A DNA stretch of 25,909 bases from Gnetum montanum (Eukaryota > Streptophyta > Gnetopsida > Gnetales > Gnetaceae), in the NCBI GenBank assembly GCA_015680685.1, contig MNCI01027046.1, positions 318,127 through 344,035 of the forward strand, written 5' to 3'. Both the position numbers and the translations under genes were made by a program. Of this stretch, positions 18,865 to 25,909 are shown piece after piece. Under the pieces are notes generated by a model. The model searched no databases and was not told where the DNA came from. It saw only the letters and a program-made list of their open reading frames with translations. Each line of letters begins with the position of its first letter. Position 1 is the first letter of the stretch.

Positions 18865-21420
18865 ATGGCTTCTACACCTAAATAAAAGCCATCACTTGCC
18901 AAAGAAACTCATAAGAGTCATGACAAATGATATGATGATGAAGATTGGAGTGCACCCATGCAAACCAAAATTTCATATGTTGACACTAATCCATACTATC
19001 CTGATTTCACATTTATCTTTCACCAAGAAGACAAACTAAGGTGGAGAGACTTGCAGGGCAATATTATTTTGCCTCTCGAATATTTTGCACCAGCAATGTT
19101 GCAAGCCACATTGATGAGGTTTAACCTTGGCCATGCATAAGAAGAATACCATGTCACTAAATATCAACTATAAAAGCACAAGTAAGAAGGGATGTTGCCA
19201 TGGAGACACAACATGAGTGTACCAAAGAAAAGAAAGTGCCTCACACAAGTGTTGTAGAAGAAACAAATGATGATACATTCATAATGCAAGAACTCCACCA
19301 AACTCATGAATCTCATTCACAGACACTAATCATCTATCTAGAGGAACTTGTCAAAATAAAATTGCATTCAAACCTTACGAAAACACCTAAGAGAGATATG
19401 AAGGACTCTAAACTTAGGCAGAGCTCAAGGCCTAAATCTTCTACAAAACCAAAAGAGAATGAATCATGGAGTCATAGAAGGAAAACTAGCTGACACCATT
19501 CTCCAACTACTTCCTTTTCCTCCTCATGTTTATCTATGGAGTTTGACAAGAGGGAATGAAGACTAAGATTCTATGATAGGAAAAGACAAAGAGATCATGA
19601 GAGAAATATACATTGAAGAAGGTATCTTAATGATGAAGAGGATGATTATGAACAAAGGAGAGACAAGATTAAGCATGAAGAAGAAGAGCATTATGAGCAA
19701 CAAAAGGATCATAACAATAATAGAGTCTATGAACCTGAAGATCAAGAACCCCTACTCGTGACTCATAACATGATTAATATAAGAGAACAGTGTATATCCC
19801 TACAAGGCATGTAAGGAATAGTTACATTAAGCAATTAAATATGAACATTTCCAAGTTTGAAGGTGGATACAATGCTAATTTAAACACCACCTCCAAGCAT
19901 TCCATGATGCATGTGCCCTTTAGACCATTGAAAATGAGTGGCATAAATTGAAGTTATTTTTTAGAATACTTATTAAGGAAGATGGAGTACCATGCTAGAG
20001 TTCTTTAATGACAAATATTAAATTTATTCAAGATTGTCCAATTTGAGAAAATAGATTAAAGAATGGAAGCAGAAGACACATGAATCCCTTGACATGGCAA
20101 TGAATAGATATTATTCATTACTACACAGGTGTCCAAGCCATGGTTTTTCTCAAAGGGAGCAACTACGACACATTGTTGATGGGTTACGAAACAAAACAAG
20201 AGAAACTCTTGGGGTATATGCCCAAGGTAGATTATCAGAAATGATATCTCATTGAATCCAAAGACTAATAGACTAGGCGGCCAAAAAGGAAGGAGAATTA
20301 AAGAAAAGAGAATCAATAGAAGAGTATAATTGAGATCCCATAATGAGAAAAAGAAATGTGAGAATGTGCAAGAGATAGGAAGAAGAAAGGATAGAGGATG
20401 TCATTCAAAAAAAGACTCTACTCATCTAAAAATCAATCAATGACATTGCAACAAAGGTAGAGAAAATGTGGGATTCCTTAGATAAAAAATTTGCTACACA
20501 CTCAAGATAGTAGAGGAAAAGACTAAACAAGCACTAAACAAAAATAAAGAAAGGAAGAAAATAAGAAACAACGGACAAGAAAACTACAAACATAAAGGAA
20601 GAGTTGCTACAATTAAAGAGTTCACAAACTCTAGTTTGGAAGATGAAGGATGCAAAGTGTAACAATATGAGCATCCTAAGGGATGTTACCCTATTATGGC
20701 CTACTTGTAAGAGTTTGAAGCATACATGCTTAACCCAAGGTATATCAAGAAACAAATGCCAAGACGATTACCTTACCCACAAGGTAACTTCCAACAAACT
20801 TATTGATTATCATACTATCCAAGCTAAGACTATCCTCAACCACAATAGTAATATTAGCAGTGGTGGCAACAACCTCAAGCATGGGGAATTCAATCACCAT
20901 GGTAGCAATATCCATATAGGCAACAAGATCATTATAGATCTTACGTTCAATGTCCAATCTCTCTAGGAAATGCTTCAGTCCACACCTCCTCTCATTATTA
21001 TCCACTAGAGTATCATAGACCCGCTACTTCGTGAATAGATCCCAATTCTTATGCACATCAACCAATGGCTCATTAATCGATTCAACCTCATAACTCCCTA
21101 CCACTAGTTTTGCCACTAGTTACACAAGGAGAATTGCCAACATAATTGCAACAAATGAATGCTACTAGTGTAGTCAATATACAAGAGGATGTGCTAGTAA
21201 TTGAACCTAAATCTAGGGAACATCCATTTTTTAGAACAAATTTAGAAATGGTTTAAAGGATGGGAACTTCACCTTCATCAACCCCATGCACACATACTCC
21301 TCAAAGGAACACCAATCTACCATAATCTACAAATCCGATTTTGACCGCTACCATGCTCACTCAAACTGTAATGCACTAGATCAAGGTAGGAGTGCTTCCT
21401 AAGAAGAGAACAAATCTAGG
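18865..21420 (+). pseudogene. Element C gag remnant
   Basis: The probable start is ATG 18865 (MASTPK). An open part at 18958-19140 includes LRWRDLQGNIILPLEYF, a segment I do not find in element A. A Lys/Ser-rich stretch (19200-19493) and a charged Glu/Asp/Arg/Lys-rich stretch (19565-19745) follow. The Gag core at 19828-20265 parallels that of A: ISKFEGGYN, EWKQKTHESLDMAMNRYYSLL, a CPSHGFSQRE segment, and GLRNKTRETLGVYAQGRL. The knuckle at 20651-20689 (CKV*QYEHPKGCY) has lost its second Cys to a stop and its last Cys position is shifted. A Pro/Gln/Tyr-rich tail extends to protease. Stops and frameshifts throughout make it non-functional. Confidence 0.8.
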
Positions 21421-21439
21421 AAATCCCTTAGTATATTTT

Positions 21440-21800
21440 CAAATAGCAGAACGCAAACCATGCAAGGCTTTACTAGATTCTGGATCAAGATTAACTTTTA
21501 TTTTGCAAGACATGTACAAAGGCTAGAATCTTCCTCCACTAGAGAAGAGCAATATTCAACTAGAGCTTGCGAACCAATCAATCACTATCCCACTAGCGAA
21601 ATTGAAAGATGTTATTACAATCATAAGTGGCTGGTCCTACCCTGTTAATTTTCTTATCATACATAAGAAAAGACAAGGGAGAATTTCCTATCATTATGGG
21701 AAGAGCATGGCTTAGCACTATGGATGCTAAGCTCAAGATCAAAGACTTATTGTTGGACATCTCCAAGCAAGATGAAGTCAGAATCATACAGAGACACTAG
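21440..21800 (+). pseudogene. Element C aspartic protease remnant
   Basis: KPCKALLDSGSRLTF contains the catalytic D-S-G at 21476-21484. The following LPPLEKSNIQLELANQSITIP, VITIISGWSYPVNFLII and, after a frame change, FPIIMGRAWLSTMDAKLKI match the order of retroviral-type proteases of plant gypsy elements (L.LAD.S...P.G...DV......YPVDF.. and ILGR..L.T..A). The enzyme would process Gag-Pol. The catalytic triplet is intact, but the chain is broken by a stop after DMYKG and by frameshifts. Confidence 0.85.
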
Positions 21801-22149
21801 ATTCCATGCATCACATATAGTGATAACGGGTACAATTGTGTGCAAAAAATATGAGCTACAAAATAAGAAACCAACACAACATGAAATCAATGTATAGAAG
21901 ATATGTGTCTGTAATAGTGCCTGTATGTAGCAGCCACAAAACAAGAAGGCACCCAGTGGTTGATTACTGAAATAGAGATAGAGTTTGATATGTGCATAGA
22001 ACCATTGAATTAAATTACCAGTGCCTACATTGAAGAAACCAACAAGTTAGAACAGTTAAAAGGAAACATCCCTATGTACAATCAAATCAAGAAGAAGACA
22101 TCAAATGGGAACAGTTAGAGATCCAAGACAAGTATGAACTAGAACCTTT

Positions 22150-23100
22150 AGAACTGAAAGCCCTACCAGATGTACTAGAATATTCCTTTCTAAACAACAA
22201 GAAATAGATAATTATAAATGTTAATCTTGATAAAGAGCAAAAGAGAAGATTATTGGAAGTGATAAATAAAAGGCCAATAACACTTGCATGGGCCTATGAT
22301 GAAATAATGAGTATAGATCCACACATATGCCAACACTAAATTTATATAGATCTAGCTATCAAACCTGGCTGTTGACCTTAAAGAAGATTGAATCCTAAAC
22401 TCAAAAAAGTAGTTAAACAAGAATTGGAAAAACTCATAAAATTAAGGTTCATCTACCCAATAGCAAACAATGAATGGGTTATTCCCTTAGTCATTGTACC
22501 AAAGAAAGGTGATAAGTGGAGGGTTTGCATCAACTTCTAGCTATTGAATTTAGCAAAATTCAAGGATGACTTTCCCTTACCATTTTTTTATCTCAAGAAA
22601 TCAATACAACAGTTTCCTTAATGGGTACATCAAGTAAATTCAAATTCACATTGCACCAGAAGCTTAAGAGGAGACTACATTCACTAGTCCATGGAGAATA
22701 TTTTCTTACAAGCAAATGCCTTCCAACTTGTGTATTACCCCCACTACCTTCTAAAGACTTGTACTGAGTATCTTCCAAAAATAGATTGGCAATGCAGTGG
22801 AAGTATTCATTGATGACTTTTCCACATACGGGCTAGACTTTAAATAAGCCTTGGACCAACTAAATCAAGTTCTAAAAAGATGTGTTGAAACTAATCTAAA
22901 GCTCAATTGGTAGAAAAGCCATTTAATGGTCCAAGATGGTATTATTTTGGGACATAAAATATCTCAAAAAGGAATAGAGGTAGATCCTAACAAGATAAGA
23001 ATCATTCAAAATATCACCCAATGACCACAAACTATTAAGGATGTCAAATCATTCCTTGGCCATATAGGATATTATAGAAAGAAACACCGATCCTTCAAGC
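22150..23100 (+). pseudogene. Element C reverse transcriptase remnant
   Basis: The linker ELKALPDVLEYSFLNNKK begins at 22151, then LLEVINKRPITLAWAYDEI, NEWVIPLVIVPKKGDKWRV with RVCINF at about 22520-22537 (the R.C.DYR.LN motif), and DDFPLPF. A damaged stretch (22600-22700) replaces the F.T.FG.Y...PFG motif. The catalytic VFIDDFSTYG follows, with Asp-Asp at 22812-22817, then VETNLKLNW, GIILGHKIS, GIEVDPNKI and VKSFLGHIGYYRK. This is the strongest match in the window to Tat/Athila-type RT. The reading breaks soon after at 23100, where the RT-RNase H connector is missing. Confidence 0.92.
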
Positions 23101-23520
23101 TATGAATTGGTGCAAGCCCTTCCACATTATGACAAACGTTTCAAACTATGCACTAGGGGTAGTACTTACTTATCTTGATGATTAAAAAAGACCATATCAC
23201 ATACACTATGCTAGTCGAAGCATCACTAGAGCACATCTTAATTACACCACTATAAACAAGGATCTTATCGACATGGTGTATGTACTTAAAAAGTTTAGAT
23301 ATTATGTGCTTGGGTATCCTATTTATGTCCACATGGATCATAGTACCATTAGATTTTTTATGAACAAACAAGTGGTCAGTCCAAGGGTGATAGGATGTCT
23401 TGTGATATTATAAGAATTTGACATCACTGTGATAGACAAGAAGGAAATTGAAAATGTTATAGCTAAACATTTATCAATACTAAGATGGGAATCACAAGAA
23501 CAAGATGCACCATTATTAGA
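23101..23520 (+). pseudogene. Element C RNase H remnant
   Basis: It starts at CKPFHIMTNVSNYALGVVL (F.I.TDAS..A.G.VL; the first catalytic Asp now reads Asn). Next come HYASRSITRAHLNYTT, KKFRYYVLGYPIYVHMDHST (about 23287-23346; TDH.. read as MDH), EFDITVIDKKEIENVIAKHLS (D..G..N..AD.LSR). The order fits the gypsy RNase H that removes template RNA. About 45 residues normally found between RT and this point are absent, which suggests a deletion at about 23100. The minus-strand open frame 23371-23153 is its shadow. Confidence 0.85.
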
Positions 23521-24885
23521 CTAATTTCCTGATGAAAATTTATTCACAAGAATAACAATGGCTATCAACTCAACAAAAAAATCATGAATTACTAATTACA
23601 TGACTTACCTCACTACATAAGAGCTTCTTGTTGGGTGGAATAAGAAACAAAAGGAACAGCCCCTTCATTGAGTTAAATGGTATATGGAAATCAATGGAAA
23701 TCTTAACAAGATATGTGTCAATGGACTAGTAAGATGATGCATTCTAGAAGAAAGTCAACAAATAACTCTAAAAGATGTGCATGAGGGACCATGTGGTGGT
23801 CACTACATAGGATGCAAGACAACCTAAAGCTAATGATGATAGGCTACTTTTGGCCTATCATATTCAAGGATGCACATCAATTCGTCTAATCTTGTGAAAG
23901 ATGTCAACATGACAAAGGACTAATGACTAGAAATGAAGGTCCACAATAATGGATACAGCCATTAGAGCCATTTGATATCTAAGGAATTGATTTCATGGGA
24001 TCCATCACACCAATGTCCAATGGGAAATTATACATTATAGTAATAGTTGATTATTGTACCAAGTGGGCAAAAGTAGTTATAGCCAAGGACTACACAACTA
24101 AAATAATTGTCAAGTTCTTTCAACAATACATCATGAATAGATTTAGAGTACCATGCATGCTCATATCTGATAATGGGACACATTCTATGGGAGCTACATT
24201 CAAAAATCTAATGCAACAACTTTGGGTAAATCATAAGTTATCTACACCATACCATCCCCAAGCAAACGGTCAAGCAAAAGTGACTAACTGGGAAATCACA
24301 AGAATATTAATCAAAATAGTTAGTCGATTCTAAAAGGATTGGAGCACTAAGCTAAATGATGCTCTAATATAGATCCACATGGTAACTTTCAATAGGATGC
24401 TCACCCTATGAACTAGTCTATGAAAAACTTCCTACATTACCAATCTAAGCAAAGCTCCAAACTTTGGTCATTAGTAGTGTACTTAACCTAGACTTAAACT
24501 TAGCTTAGAAGAAAGATCTCATGAATCTTAACCTTTTAGATGAAAACAAACTTGTAGCTTTGATGAGTAATGAAGTTCATAAGAAATACTTCAAATGTAG
24601 GCATGAGGCTAGAATAAGATAAGTGTCAATCCAACTAAGTGATAACATCCTATATTACAATCCCAGTCATGTACCACAAAAGGCTAAGTTCCAAATCTTA
24701 TGAGAAGGACCCTATATCATCCATGCAACATACCAATCAAGCGCTATGTAAATCTATCACCCAACCAACCCAAAAAAGCTTATCTTAGTTAACATTCAAT
24801 AAGTTAAACAATTTTATGAACATCTTGACTCCTCTATAGATTCTACCTTATCCACCAAACCAACTTTAACCCATTCCATTTTCTA
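23521..24885 (+). pseudogene. Element C integrase remnant
   Basis: The zinc-binding N-terminal part reads HEGPCGGHYIGC (about 23779-23814) and SCERCQHDKG (about 23893-23922). The core catalytic domain is open over 23995-24333, with GIDFMG (first Asp at 23989-23991), DYCTKWA, RFRVPCMLISDNGT (second Asp at 24169-24171), and TPYHPQANGQAKVTNWEI. The third catalytic residue, normally Glu in GQ.E, reads Lys (24277-24279). After a frameshift the C-terminal part continues: YELVYEKLPTLPI, LDENKLVALMSNE, and a GPY/F-like EGPYIIHATYQSSAM (about 24702-24746), ending near 24885. The enzyme inserted element DNA into chromosomes; this copy is inactive by both frame breaks and the Glu-to-Lys change. Confidence 0.92.
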
Positions 24886-25614
24886 ATTAACTATTTTCAA
24901 TAATAGTCATGGGGGTGTCCAGTAGGATACTTAGACACTGAACCTTTTCTTTTCTTACTACTTTTTCACATTCTTTGATATATTTTCTATTTTTTATACT
25001 TTTCTCATTTCTTCATCATTTTCTATTCTTCGATATCTTTTAAATTCTTTCTAAATTTTTCTGTTCTTATCATTTTTAGTATTCTTATCATTTTTCTATA
25101 ATTTTTCATCATCTTTTTGTACATTTTTTGTTGATTTTTCTAATAAAGTGCAAGGAATAAAACAATATGTAGTCCCAATAATGTGAATATTATCCTATAT
25201 TATCAAATCATTAGAAGACTAATTCTATATACAGTGAGACCACACCATCCATCCACTCATTTCCAATAATAAAAGGTTCTTACCATGGTCATAATGATAT
25301 TCTTTTCACAATAAAACTAAAATAAACTTATGATCATTATGCCTAGATAAAAAAGTGAAGAACCAAGTGGGAATGAAAAGGATGTGACATCGAAGGAATT
25401 TGTGGATTCTCTAAGGCTAATACTATAATATTTATTTTGTTGTCAAGGTTTTATTATTTACTTAAGATAGTAAAAACATAATAAATGCACTAAATAAAAT
25501 TTTTTGGCGATCCCACCAGAAAGACATGTTACCCATGCTTGAAGATAGGAAGCTTCTAAAAAATCTAAAAAATAAATTGTGCTATTAATAAACTACTTCC
25601 TTGAACTTCATTAC
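24886..25614 (+). other. 3' region of element C, cut by element D
   Basis: It starts with a strongly T-rich stretch (24945-25150). A segment at 25230-25560 follows that aligns with element A's 3' region (5490-5855 on minus); shared landmarks are CCATCCA-CCACTCATT, GTGACATC-AAGGAA-TTGTGGATTCTCT and AGAAAGACAT--TACCCATGC. No known protein domain. It ends at the border of D before reaching C's own 3' LTR. Confidence 0.7.
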
Positions 25615-25909
25615 TGATGAGCAGCAAGGTACCCCTACACTCAACCATACGAATACGAGCATTCATGCACCATCCGGTCGAACTCCGTGGACAAGCTAGT
25701 TGTGGTATCTAGATACTTACACGTTCATTGCAATTTGCTGTCTTCCCACCTAGACTAGTATTTTCTTTGTCACGTATGGTTTAGTCTAGAGTGAGGCGTA
25801 TGATGTGATCCTAAACTAGTGTTACTCCTAGAGACAATGGAACATAATCTTGATTAAAATAATGAGTAATAGAAAATGAAGTCTAAGCTAACCTAAGTGC
25901 GATGAGCAT
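25615..25909 (-). mobile_element. Element D: 3' LTR start (partial) of a TGATGA-family element
   Basis: TGATGAGCAGCAAGGTACCCC at 25615 matches the left borders at 3160 and 8306 and continues in alignment with them to the window end (..AACCTAAGTGCGATGAGCAT). On minus this is the 3' end of an LTR. The left flank CTTGAACTTCATTAC has no PBS, so this is the 3' LTR of a minus-strand element, or a solo LTR, extending right beyond the window. The candidate target duplication is ATTAC (25610-25614); its partner lies outside. Confidence 0.85.

Larger units (their letters stand above)
17814..25614 (+). mobile_element. Element C: Ty3/gypsy retrotransposon with gag and full pol set, cut by element D
   Basis: Order: 5' LTR 17814-18716, decayed Asp PBS 18718-18735, gag from 18865, protease near 21476, RT-RNase H 22150-23510, integrase 23700-24885, then a 3' region up to 25614 where element D begins. 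The 3' LTR is not in the window. Integrase lies downstream of RT, as in Ty3/gypsy. The Asp PBS and the VFIDDFS form of the RT catalytic motif fit the Tat/Athila clade, and no chromodomain is seen. The LTR is homologous to those of A, D and E. C is the only element in the window of this family that carries pol. Confidence 0.88.

Noticed and set aside
20604-21005. Opposing open frames of 120 (plus) and 86 (minus) codons
   Set aside because: They overlap the knuckle and Pro/Gln-rich tail of element C gag in other frames, whose real frame is identified by the HPKG knuckle residues.

Overview
The window is plant nuclear intergenic DNA made almost entirely of nested, decayed retrotransposons. It is AT-rich, carries no intact host gene, and has single N bases at 6119 and 12697 that point to a draft assembly. 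A large-genome plant such as a gymnosperm would fit, but nothing in the sequence fixes the species.

Layout, left to right. (1) Positions 1-1261 are the right-hand part of a plus-strand LTR ('E') of a TGATGA...TCATCA family, swollen by 57-bp and 229-bp tandem repeats. (2) It abuts element B, a plus-strand Ty3/gypsy-like remnant. B has 16 bases of 5' LTR, an initiator-Met-tRNA primer binding site (PBS) at 1278, gag from 1355, a 33-bp repeat array, a polypurine tract (PPT) at 9719 and a 299-bp 3' LTR at 9732-10030. (3) B is split at 3159/9178 by element A (3160-9172), a minus-strand member of the TGATGA family with two LTRs, an Asp-tRNA PBS, gag and a 3' region, but no pol. (4) LINE remnants follow: an ORF1-like piece on plus (10031-10740) and an ORF2 on minus with endonuclease, reverse transcriptase and C-terminal zinc-knuckle motifs (11520-14930). 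(5) 14931-17334 is mostly unrecognised AT-rich sequence. (6) A Ty1/copia RT-RNase H fragment lies on minus (17335-17813). (7) Element C starts inside it at 17814. C is a plus-strand Ty3/gypsy element with 5' LTR, decayed Asp PBS, gag, protease, RT, RNase H, integrase and a 3' region. (8) C is cut at 25614 by element D, another minus-strand TGATGA-family LTR that runs off the window.

The parts explain one another. A, C, D and E share one LTR family. C carries the pol that A lacks, and A and C share a homologous 3' region, so A looks like a pol-deleted, non-autonomous relative of C. All reading frames are broken. The substitutions I could compare are largely C-to-T or G-to-A, as expected for methylated, silenced DNA.

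The most unusual items are the 33-bp (11-codon) repeat in B, whose register continues exactly across the A insertion; the CpG-rich palindromes in the LTR U3; and a CTTGGTAAYCC-AGTAG motif repeated inside every LTR of the family.
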